From the NCBI GenBank assembly GCA_040954595.2, contig JBECUI020000044.1, forward strand, positions 1 through 64,000: a stretch of 64,000 nucleotides of DNA. Direction: 5' to 3'. Position 1 is the stretch's first letter. Every line of letters begins with the position of its first letter. Positions 14,531 to 26,700 of this stretch are shown piece after piece. Source of the stretch: Balanoglossus misakiensis. Lineage: Eukaryota > Hemichordata. Below the pieces are notes generated by a model, which saw only the letters and a list, made by a program, of their open reading frames with translations, did no database searches and was not told where the DNA came from. Made by a program: the position numbers and the translations under genes.

Positions 14531-14789
14531 GGATATTGCCAGGTAGGGGTTTCTTACCCCTACGCAAGCACCCCCAAGCGATAGCCTTGCGCTATTAAGG
14601 CATGGGCTTGTCGTGTTTACATACAAGGCACACCCCTCAATACGAGCATTACAAGTTCTTGTGTTCCTCATAAGGATTTGGCATAATAGAACGCATTTAT
14701 AAAATGTAGCCCATCATATGCGGCAACATGTTTGGTGTTGATCAAGCAAACAACATGATGCAATAAACAATTAGAGGAGACGATTACCC
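14531..14789 (+). promoter_or_regulatory. Intergenic region with candidate promoter for giant gene copy 2
   Basis: The 259-bp gap between the two giant genes starts with a 7-bp inverted repeat at 14543-14563 (GTAGGGG/CCCCTAC) that lacks a T-run, so it is at most a weak terminator. TTGTGT (14659-14664) and CATAAT (14682-14687), 17 bp apart, resemble a sigma-70 promoter. This would leave a leader of about 95 nt. The leader holds a GTTTG/CAAAC inverted repeat around 14727-14757 and a good ribosome binding site (AGAGGAGA, 14772-14779) before the ATG at 14790. Confidence 0.45.
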
Positions 14790-17700
14790 ATGAGTACATA
14801 TTATTTTGTAACAGATACAGGCGGTGCCATTTTAGCGTGGAACTCCGAGATACCTCACTTTGCAACATTAGGCAGGAGTTTAGTTGCCTATGGCGGCAGG
14901 GGTGTTGATGAGCTGTATGTAGGCAGGGCGACACAGGCCAGTGTCGCATCGCTTGGAGACGGGGAAGACCGTGTCTATCTTACAGCAGTTTCGCAGATTA
15001 TACGCAAACGGTAGCTGGTTCTACCTATACCTTCTCGCGCACGGTGACGATAAGACAGCAATGCATACGAAGAAGTGATAACGGTATCAGGTAATACCGA
15101 CAGCGACCGTCTTTACTTTGCCGATGGCAATGTAGAGTTGAGTTTCTCTAATTTGTTTGATCTCCTAGGTGGCGGTTATCGGGACATCACGGCAGACCTA
15201 TTAACAGGGGCAGGCAGCCCAAGCTATCCACCCACCCCACCTGCTGCTCGTGCGAATGATGAGAATGAATGGGTCTTTACAAATGATAATGAGGGTGCGG
15301 TGTATGCCTTTGACTTACCCGGTAGCAAGTGGACTACCTATGGTGGCAGGGGTGTTGATCGTATTTTATGTAGGCAAGGGGACGCAGGCCAGTGTCGCAT
15401 CGCTTGGCGATGGGAAGACGGTATCTATCTCACGGGCAATCTCGCAGACTATACGCAAACGGTAGCTGGTTCTACCTATACTTTCTCACGTACGGTGACG
15501 ATAGCGGCAGGATTACGAAGAGCAGGTAACGGTATCAGGTAATACCGACAGCGACCGTCTTTACTTTGCCGATGGCAATGTAGAGTTGAGTTTCTCTAAT
15601 TTGTTTGATCTCCTAGGTGGCGGTTATCGGGACATCACGGCAGACCGATTAACAGGGGAAGGCACCCCGGGCTTGGGTGTTGGTCTTACGATAAGCGATG
15701 ATACCACCGCTGATGTCACAAACACTGATGTTGTCTTCACCTTATCTTTGATGAGGCAGTCACAGGGTTTGATATAGATGCGATTACAATCACCAACGGC
15801 ACGGTACGCGGCGCACTCATGGTGGTTACCACAGGCATACAATATACCTTAGCGGTGACACCGACTGCTCTTAAGGCTCAGCGTTGCAGCAGGTGCCGTT
15901 GTTGCAGAAAATGACGCAAACAAGAGCAATCAGGCGGCAAGTGCTACGCAGGCGATAGACACCCAAGCGCCTACCGCAACCTTATCAGGCGACATCTTGC
16001 CTGCCGACAACCTCATCCTGCAGTTTGATGAGCCGGTCGTTTTAGGCACAGGCGATATCACACTTTATAACCAAGCAGATGGTAGTACGGTAGCCGCTAT
16101 CCCCATCAATGATGCCACGCAGGTAAGCTTAAGTGATGATGGCAAGACGCTGACCATTAACCCGACTGTGGATCTTGTATTAGACAATCGCTATTATGTT
16201 CAAATACCGTCAGGCACTATCACTGATCCGGCAGGCAATGCCTATGCCATCACAGATACCACCACTTGGGCATTTGCCGCCACCAGTCTCTCTACCACTG
16301 TTGTATGGCAGGATGATGCCCTCAATGACCCCAGCACAGATGGCTATATTAATGCCGCAGAGCTAAACACCGTAACACTGCAAGGCACATTGACGAATGT
16401 CAGCAATGCCACCGTTGTTGGCCTCACCGCCATCACCTTTAAGGCATTAAGCGGTAGCGCAAACGACATCAGCTATAGCGGCACTATGCCTGCCTTATCA
16501 GGCGATACCACCGGCAGCACCTGGACCCTAGATAATGCCGCGATAAAGGCATTAGGTTTGGTAGAGGGCGAATCCTATCGGGTTGAGGTAACGCTATCAG
16601 GCACAGATGCGAGCAGTAACACCGTCATAGGTAGCGGCAGCCATGATAACCCTATTATCATAGACAGCAGCATACCGACCACAATAATCAGCATAGACGG
16701 TATCAGCGATGATAACGGCATTGCTGCAGACGACTTTATCACCAATGATAATAACGGCTTGACGATTACCGCCACCTTAAGCGCGGCATTAGCAGCAGAC
16801 GAGCGTTTGGAATACAGCACTGATGGTGTGACTTGGGTGGATATTAGCGGGTCTGTTGCGGACACAAGCATTAGTTATGTGGACAGTACACTGACAAACG
16901 AGGGTGAGACCACGATACAGATGCGTGTTGCCGATGCGGCAGGCAATAAGGCACCGGCAACAAGCAGGCTTATTACCATAGACAGCACCGCACCTGCCAT
17001 CCCTACCTTGTCTTTGGCAACCGACACAGGCGCAGAGGGCGATAAGATCACGACAGATGGCACGATAGCGGTAAGCGCGTTAGAGCCGGGCGGAACATGG
17101 GAGTATAAGATCGGCGGGTCAAGCGATGCTTGGCAAAGCGGTAGCGGTACGAGTTTTGTTGTGACGGAAGGTGAGTATGGCGCTGCGGATATTTCGGTAC
17201 GGCAGTTTGACCGTGCCGGCAACGTATCGGCCACAGGCCTATTTGGGCAACTCACCGTAGATGCCACAGCTCCGACCGTAAGCGCAGTCGTATTAACAGG
17301 CGAGGATGTCCAAGGTACCGGCAAGACCGGCCTTGTGACCAACGATAGCATCGTGGTCACTGTTATGATGAGCGAGGATGTCACTGTCACCGGCACGCCG
17401 GGCTATAGCATTGATGTCGGCGGCCAGTCTCGGCTTGCTGTGTATGAGGCTGCCCGTTCAAGCGGCAACAGGATTGTATTTAGCTACACCCTTACCGATA
17501 CGGATATAGATAATAGTGGCGGCATTACGGCAGCTACCAATGCCCTTGATGTATCAGGGGCTACGATACAGGACATTGCAGGTAATGATGCAGACGTGAG
17601 TGTGCCAGCAGTCGCAGCCGATAATAATGCGATCACCGCCAACAATATACTGCCCGCATCAAGGATCATCGCGCTTAGCTTCCCAAACGATGGCCCGTAT

Positions 17701-20700
17701 GGCATTGGTGAAGTTCTTACCCTTACCCTAACCGTCCAAGACGATGGCGGCACGCCCTATGATCAATTCTCCGGTACGATAGGCGGCCATGTTGTCGGTA
17801 ACTTACAGCGGACAAGCAACACCCAATATACCTTTGATCTGACGATATCAGCAGCAGGTCAAGACTTTGCTGCCGATGCGGCTATTACGCTTGGTCTTTA
17901 TCTAGGCGGCGGTGCTGTCGGTGATGCGGATGGTTTTGCCGTATATGATACGCCGATTAGCGCAGACAATGATGCCATTGATGCCACCCCACCTGATGCA
18001 CCGACAGCATTGGCACTTGCTGTGGCAGATGATAGCGGCATTGCGCAAGACGGTATCACCAACCTAAGCACCCCGACCCTCACCGGTATGGCAGAGGCAA
18101 ATAGCACGGTGACCTTATATGGTACAGATGGCGCAACAGTGCTTGCAACCGTCACGGCAGGGACAGACGGTACTTTTAGTGCCACGGTTACGCTTAGCGA
18201 AGGTGCGCATACCCTCACGGCTGCGGCGACCGATGCGGCAGGCAATGAAAGCGCGCTAAGCGACCCGTTTACGCTCACGATAGATACGACAGCACCTCGC
18301 CTTGACTTGGATAGCGCATCTGCAGCTAACAGCTATACCGCTGATACCACCATTGCTGATCTACAAGCAGGCGTTGCCATAAGCACGCAGGCGAGCGTCA
18401 GCGAAGCCATACAAGAGATTAACATTATCCTGTCAGGCACAGGCTTTGCCGGTACCGCCGACGAGGCATTAGCGCATGACGACGGCACACAGATGCAGGC
18501 CTTGTTCTCACTAGGGGCAGATCAAGACCTTGCTAATCAAACCATCGGTACTGTCGCCGGCCTGTCGCTTGTGTGGACGGCGGCCGCAAAAAGCTTGACC
18601 CTCTCTAAGACGGACGGTAGCGCATTGACCGACACAGAGACGGCTGCGGTCATAGATGCCTTGCGTTATCAAGACGGCACAAGTCATCATGATGATCAAG
18701 TGCAGTTTGCGGTAACCCTCACCGATGTGGCAGGCAATGCCACGAGTGCAACCGCCACGATAAGGGTCAATAATCTAATACCCACAGTGACTTCTGCGAC
18801 CCTCCCTGATGCGACAATGGAGATAGGCGATACAATCACCCTCATCATCGCAATAGATGCCAATAGTATCAAGCCGGGCGAGACTTTGAGCTTGGTTGCC
18901 GGCAGCCATGTCAACGACTTTGCCTTAGAGAACTGGCAAAAGGTGTCAGATACCGAATATATGGCACGCTTCACCGTGACCGATGGTGGTACCGATAGGG
19001 CGGCAGATGAGGATATCCCCCTTTCTGTACAGGTTCAAGATGAGACAGGCATTATCAGCACGGCATACACCACCGCGATTAGCCAGCCCAATGATGGCAT
19101 TGATGCCAATGCGCCCGATGCACCCACAGCATTGATGCTAGATGCCGCAGACGGTATCACCCACCTAACTACCCCGACCATCATAGGTACGGCAGAAGCA
19201 GGCAGCACGGTGAGCCTATACAGAGGCACGACAGTGCTCGCAACCATCACGGCAGGGACAGACGGCGGCTTTAGTGTCGATGTGACACTTGCTGCAGGGC
19301 AGCACACCCTCACGGCGACAGCGACCGATGCGGTAGGTAATGAAAGCGCGCCAAGCGACCCACTTGTCATAACAATAGACACCACCGCACCTCGCATTGA
19401 CTTAGATAGCGCATCTGCGGCCGATACCTATGTCGCTGATGCTAACCCTGTCACCCTGCAAGCAGGGGTTGCCGTCAGTCATCAGGCGGCTGTCAGCGAG
19501 GATAACGGCGTGCAGAATATTCAGATCACTCTATCGGGCACAGGCTTTGCCAGTGCCGACGACGAGGCATTAGCGCATGATGATGGCACACAAACGCAGC
19601 GCTTATTCTCACTAGAGGCAGATCAAGCCCTTACGGATCAGACCATCGGTACTGTCGCCGGTCTGTCGCTTGTGTGGGAGGGCGCCACCGGCAGCTTGAC
19701 CGTCTCTAAGACGGACGGTAGCGCATTGACCGACACAGAGACGGCTGCGGTCATAGATGCCTTGCGTTATCAAGACGGCACCAGCAATCAGGGTGATCAA
19801 GTGCAGTTTGCAGTGAGTGCAACCGATGTGGCAGGCAATACCTCTGCCACAACTACTGCCACGATAGCAGTCAATAGTCTAACACCCGTAGTGACTTCCG
19901 CAACTATTCCTGATGCGGCAATGAAGGTGGGCGACACGGTCGCAGTGACCATCACCATAGATGCAAATAGTATCATAGCAGGCGAGACCTTGAGCTTGGT
20001 TGACGGCAGCCATGTCAACGACTTTGCCTTAGAAGGCTTGCAAAAACTCAGCGATACCGAATATACGGCAAGTTTCACCGTGACTGATAATGGTGCCGAT
20101 AGGGCGGCAGATGAGGATATCCCCCTTTCTGTACAGTTGCAAAATGAGGCGGGCACACAAAGCGCGGCATATGATACCGTGATCACCCAAGCCAATGATG
20201 GCATTGATGCCAATCTACCCGATGCACCCACAGCATTGATGCTAGATACAGAGGACGATACCGGTATCAAGGGAGACAATATCACCAGCCAAACCGATGC
20301 GCTGACCATCACCGGCACGACTGCGGCAAATAGCACGGTAAGCCTATACGATACGGACGGCACGACAGTGCTTGCAACCGTCACGGCAGGGGCAGATGGT
20401 AGCTTTAGTGTTGATGTGGCGCTTGCCGAAGGGCAGCATAGCATTACGGCGAAAGCGACCGATGCGGCGGGTAATATCGGCGTGGCAAGCGACCCACTTG
20501 TCATAACAATAGACACCACCGCACCTCGCATTGACTTGGATAGCGCATCTGCAGGCAATACCTATACCACTGCCACCACCACTACCGCCCTGCAAGCAGG
20601 GGTTGCCATAAGCGACCAAGCAAGCGCGCTAGATGATAGCTATATATCACCGCGGGAAGCGGGGAAATTAGCTGACGGTCAAGATGGCGCAACAATAGGC

Positions 20701-23700
20701 AATCCCTATGACCTTGATACTGTGGTCATAAATGGTGCGACCTATGCGGTAGTAACAAGTCGTGCCGGCCACGCCATACAGATTGTTGATATTAGTGATC
20801 CTGCCAATCCTGTGGCTGTGGGCAGCCTGACAGATGCTGATGGCGGCGGCAGGGAATTAGCATTAAATGACCCCATCGGCGTTAAGATCGTGACCCTCCC
20901 TGATGCGACCACCGGCATTGCCAAGCCCTATGCGGTGGTTGCAAGCAAGAGCGGCGATGATGGCATCCAGATTGTTGATATCAGTGACCCGGCTCACCCT
21001 GTGGCGGCAGGCACCTTGCTTAATGATGCCAACACGGAATTAGACGGGGCGCAAGGTTTTGATATTGCGGTCATAGACGGCAAAACCTATGCAGTGGTGA
21101 CAGGCAATGATGACGATGGCGTGCAGATTATTGATATCAGCGACCCTGCCAATCCTGTGGCAGTGAGCAGCTTGACGGATGTTGCCGACACGGAATTAGA
21201 CGGTGCCCGTGATGCTAAGGTCGTAGTCATCCCTGATGCCGCAGGTAATGATAAGACCTATGCGGTGGTAACAGGGCGTGTTGACGATGGTGTACAGATT
21301 ATTGATATCACCAACCCGGCTAATCCTGTGGCTGTGGGCCGGCTTACGGATACTACCGGCAGGAGCCTAAATGGCGCTTTTAGTGTTGCTATCGCGGCCA
21401 TAGGCAACAAGACCTATGCGGTGGTGACAGCTTTTGATGATGACGGCGTGCAGATTATTGATATCAGCGATCCGGCTAACCCTTCGCCGGTAGGCAAGCT
21501 TACGGATACCAGCGACAGGGCATTGGACGGTGCTACCGGCATTGATATCGTCGTCATCGGTGATGCGACCTATGCGGTGGTGACAGGCTTTTATGATAAT
21601 GCCGTGCAGGTTATTAATATCAGCGATCCGACTAATCCTATCGCAGTGGATGCCTTGTTTGATAATGCCGACAGGGAATTAACCAAACCGGTTGCCGTTA
21701 AAACTGTGGTCATAGACGGTGCGACCTATGCGGTGGTGGCAGGCTCTACCGATAACGGCATACAACTGATACAGCTTGGCCATGATAACGATGGTATACG
21801 AAAGATTGACATTACCCTATCGGGCAACGGCTTTGGCGGCACTGCCGATGAGGCATTAGCGCATGACGACGGCACGCAGACGCAGGTCTTGTTCTCACTA
21901 GGGACAGATCAAGCCCTTGCTGATCAAACCATCGGCACCGTCGCTGGGCTGTCGCTTGTGTGGGGGGCTACCACCGGCAGCTTGACCGTCTCTAAGACGG
22001 ACGGTAGCGCATTAACAAGCACAGAGACAGGCCATATCATAGATGCCCTGCGTTATCAAGACGGCACCAGCAGCGACGGTTACCAAGTGCAGTTTGCAGT
22101 GAGCATGACCGATGTGACAGGCAATACCTCCGGCACAACTACCACTACGATAACAGTCAATGACCTAATGCCCGTAGTGACTAGCGTCACCCTCCCTGAT
22201 GTGCCGATGAAGGTGAATGACACGGTCACCCTTGCCCTCACCATAGATAGTAATAGCACCAAGGCAGGCGAGACCTTGCGCTTGGTTGCCGGTAGCCATG
22301 TCAACGGCTTTGCCCTAGAGGGCTTACAAAAACTCAGCGATACCTCATATACGGCACGCTTCACCGTGACCGATGGCGGTATTGATAGGGCGGCGAGTGA
22401 TGATATCCCGCTTTCCCTACAGGTTCAAAATGAGGCGGGCAGGCAAAGTGCGGCATATGATACTTGGATTAGCCAGCCCAATGATGGCATTGATGCCAAT
22501 CTACCGGATGTGCAGGCAGTTATGCTAGACGCAGCAGACGATACCGGTATCAAGGGAGACGGTATCACCAACCAAACCGATAATGTGACCATTACCGGTA
22601 CGGCAGAAGCAAATAGTACGGTAAACTTATATGGCACGGATGGCACGACAGTGCTCGCAACTGTCACTGCTGATGCGACAGACGGCAGCTTTAGTGTCGA
22701 TATGACGCTTGCCGCAGGGCAGCATACCTTCACGGCAACAGCGACTGATGCGGCGGGTAATATCGGCACGCCAAGCGACCCGTTTACGCTGATAATAGAC
22801 ACCGCCACACCTCGCGTTGACTTGGATAGCGCATCCGTAGGTAACACCTATGCCGCTGATGCTAACCCTGTCACCCTGCAAGCGGGGGTTGCTATCAGCA
22901 ACCAAGCAAACGTGCGGGATGATAGCTATATGCCGCTACAGGCAGCAGGAAAATTAGTTGATGATGACAGTACGTCGTTAGGAAATGCCCGTAGCGTTGA
23001 TACCGTGGTCATAAATGGCGCGACCTATGCGGTGGTGGTAAGTGGTGGCGACCACGGCATACAGATTGTTGATATCAGTAATCCGGCTAACCCTGTGGCT
23101 GTGGGCCAGCTTACGGATACTGCCGGTACAGAATTAAACGGTGCCGCAGGCGTTAAGATCGTGACCCTTACTGATGCGACCACCGGTATTGCCAAGCCCT
23201 ATGCGGTGGTGGTAAGCCATGATGATGATGGCGTACAGATTGTTGATATCAGTGATCCTGCCAATCCTATTGCCGTAGGCAGCGTAATGAATGATGCCAA
23301 CACGGAATTAAACGGGGCGTGGAACCTTGATATTGCGGTCATAAATGGTGTGACCTATGCGGTGGTGGCAGCTTTTGATGACAATGGCGTACAGATCATT
23401 GATATCACCGACCCGGCTAACCCTACTGCCGCAGGCAGGCTTGCCCATGGCAGTGACGGCAGTGTATTGACCGGCGCCCGTGATGTTAAGGTCGTGGTCA
23501 TCCCTGATGCCGCAGGTAATGACAAGGCCTATGCGGTAGTGGCAGTTCGTACTGGAAACGCCTTACAGATTGTTGATATCAGCGATCCGACTAACCCTGT
23601 CCCTGTCAGCAATCTGATTGATAATGCCGAAATGGAACTAGACGAAGCCTATGGCGTTGCTATCGCGGTCATAAATGACAGGACCTATGCGGTGGTGGCA

Positions 23701-26700
23701 AGCATTATTGATGACGGCGTACAGATTGTTGATATCAGCGATCCGGCTCACCCTACCGCGGTAAGCGCACTCACGGATACCGCAGGCACGGCATTAGACG
23801 GTGCCACTGACGTTGATATCGTCGCCATAGACGGCAAAACCTATGCGGTGGTGACAGGCTATAATGACAACGGCGTGCAGATTATTGATATCACCGACCC
23901 GGCTAATCCTATCGTAGTGGATGCCTTGTTTGATGATGCCGACCGGGCATTAGAGCGGGCGATTGACGTTAAGACCGTAGTCATAGGCAATGTGGTCTAT
24001 GCAGTGGTGGCAGCGCCTGCTGATCATGGCATACAACTGATACGCTTAAGTGATGATTACGACATACAAGAGATTAACATTGCCATCACCGGCATTGCCG
24101 GTGCGACCGATGAGTTTTTAGCGCATGATGATGGTACAGGGATACGGGGCTTGTTCTCACTACAGGCAGATCAAGCCCTTGCTGACCAAACCATCGGTAC
24201 TGTCGCCGGTCTGTCGCTTGTGTGGACGGCTACCACAAAGAGCCTGACCCTTTCCAAGACAGACGCCACTGCATTGACCGCCGCAGAGACAGGTCAAATC
24301 ATGGATGCCCTGCGCTATCAAGACGGCACCAGCAATCAGGGCGATCAAGTGCAGTTTGCAGTGAGCACAACGGATGCGGCAGGCAATGCCACGACTACAA
24401 CCGCCACGATAACAGTCAATAATCTAATACCCATAGTGACTGCCGCGACCTTTCCCAATACACCGATGAAGGTGGGTGATACGGTCACCCTCACCCTCAC
24501 CATAGATGCAAATAGTATAATGGCAGGTGAGACCTTAAGCTTGGTTTCCGGCAGCCATGTCAACGGCTTTGCCCTAGAGGGCTTGCAAAAACTCAGCGAT
24601 ACCTCATATACGGCAGACTTCACCGTGACCGATGGCGGTATTGATAGGGCGGCAAACGAGGATATCCCCCTTTCTGTACAGCTGCAAAATGAGGCAGGTA
24701 CGCGAAGCACGGCATATACCACTGCGATTGCTCAGGCAAATGATGGCATTGATGCCAATATACCCAATGCACCCACAGCACTGATGCTAGATGCCGCAGA
24801 TGATACCGGCATTGCGGCAGACGACATCACCAGCCAAACCGATAATCTGACTATCACTGGCACGGCTGTGGCAAATAGCACGGTGACCTTATACGACACG
24901 GACGGCGCAACAGTGCTTGCAACCGTCACGGCAGGGGCAGATGGTGCCTTTAGTGTTGATGTGACGCTTAGCGGCGGGGAGCATACCATCACAGCGACAG
25001 CGACCGATGCGGCAGGCAATGAGAGTGCGCCAAGCACCCCGCTTGCGATAGCAATAGATACCACCGCACCTCTCCTTGACCTAGATAGCGCATCTGCAGA
25101 CACTGCCTATGCCGCTGATGTCGGCTCTGCTGCCCTACAAACAGGGGTTGCTATTAGCCATCAGGCGAGCATACGGGATGATGCCTATACATCCCCGCAG
25201 GCGACAGGGCGATTAACTGATGATGCCAACATTGCATTAAACGGTGCCAGTGGCGTTGATACTGTGGCCATAGCAGGTAGGACCTATGCGGTAATGGCAG
25301 GCTTTTATGACAGCGGCGTGCAGATTGTTGATATCAGCGATCCGCACAATCTTGTGGCTGTTGGCAGCCTGTTTGATGATGACAGCACGGCATTAAGCAG
25401 GGCCCGTGATGTTAAGGTCGTGACCTTGGTCGATCCTGCTACCGGCATGATTAATTCCTATGCGGTGGCGGTAGGCTTTTGGGACGACGGCGCGCAGATT
25501 ATTGATATCAGCGATCCGCACAATCCTGTGGCTGTTGGCAGCCTGTTTGATGATGACAGCAGGGCATTAGACGGTCCCACCGGCGTTGATATCGTCGTCA
25601 TAGACGAGGGGATCTATGCGCTGGTGGCAAGCAAACTTGACGACGGCGTGCAGATTATTGATATCAGCGACCCTGCCAATCCTGTGGCTGTAAGCAGCCT
25701 GTTTGATGATGACAGCAGGGCATTAGACGGTGCTTATGCCGTTAGGACTGCGGTCATAGGCAACAAGACCTATGCGGTGGTGGCAAGCGAAACCGACGAC
25801 AGCGTGCAGATTGTTGATATCAGTGATCCGCACAATCCTGTGGCTGTTGGCAGCCTGTTTGATGATGACAGCAGGCTATTAAACAAGGCGCAAGATCTTG
25901 ATATCGCGGTCATAAATGGCAGGACCTATGCGGTGGTGACAAGCTATAGTGACGACGGCGTGCAGATCATTGATATCAGTGATCCGGCTAACCCTGTCGC
26001 GGTAAGCGCGTTTATGGATACCGCCGACAGGGCATTAAACATTACCCGTGATGTTGAGATCGTGACCCTCCCTGATGCCGCCGGCACCGTCAAGACCTAT
26101 GCGGTGGTGACAAGCCAATATGACGACGGCGTGCAGATCATTGATATCAGCGACCCGGCTAATCCTATCGCAGTGGATGTCTTGCTTGATGATGCCGACA
26201 GGGAATTAAACGGTGCCCGCAGCGTTGCCTCTGCGGTCATCGCAGGCAAGCTCTATGTGGTGGCGACAACTACTATCGACGACGGCATACAGTTGATACG
26301 CTTAAGTGATGATCACGGCATACAAGAGATTAATATTGCCATCACCGGCATTGCTGGTACCGGCAACGAGGCATTGGCGCATGATGATGGCACGCAGATA
26401 CAAGGCTTATTCTCACTAGGGGCAGATCAAGGCTTGACTAATCAGACCATTGGTACTGTCGCCGGTCTGTCGCTTGTGTGGACAGCAGCTACAGATAGCT
26501 TGACCGTCTCTAAGACGGATGGCAGCGCATTAACAAGCGCACAGAGCAATATGATCGTAGATGCCCTACGCTATCAAGACAGCTTGAGCAATCCCAATGA
26601 GCAAGTGCAGTTTGCAGTGAGCGCAACGGATGCGGCGGGCAATGTGTCTGACGCGGTCACCACAACGATCACGGTTGCCAATACCATTATCGTAGATGCA

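Noticed and set aside
14543-14563. Rho-independent terminator after giant gene copy 1.
   Set aside because: The 7-bp inverted repeat is present, but there is no following T-run, so termination there is not supported.
16575-25103. Many minus-strand open frames of 60-250 codons inside the giant genes (for example 19797-20558).
   Set aside because: They mirror the plus-strand repeats, recur at the same place in each unit, are rich in Ser/Val/Ala as expected for the reverse of Thr/Asp/Ala codons, and have no ribosome binding sites or known domains.
2500-26300. Regularly spaced near-identical repeats that could suggest a CRISPR array or other non-coding repeat.
   Set aside because: The period of about 144 bp is a multiple of three, the repeats code for LVIVD blades in frame, and there are no unique spacers or cas genes.
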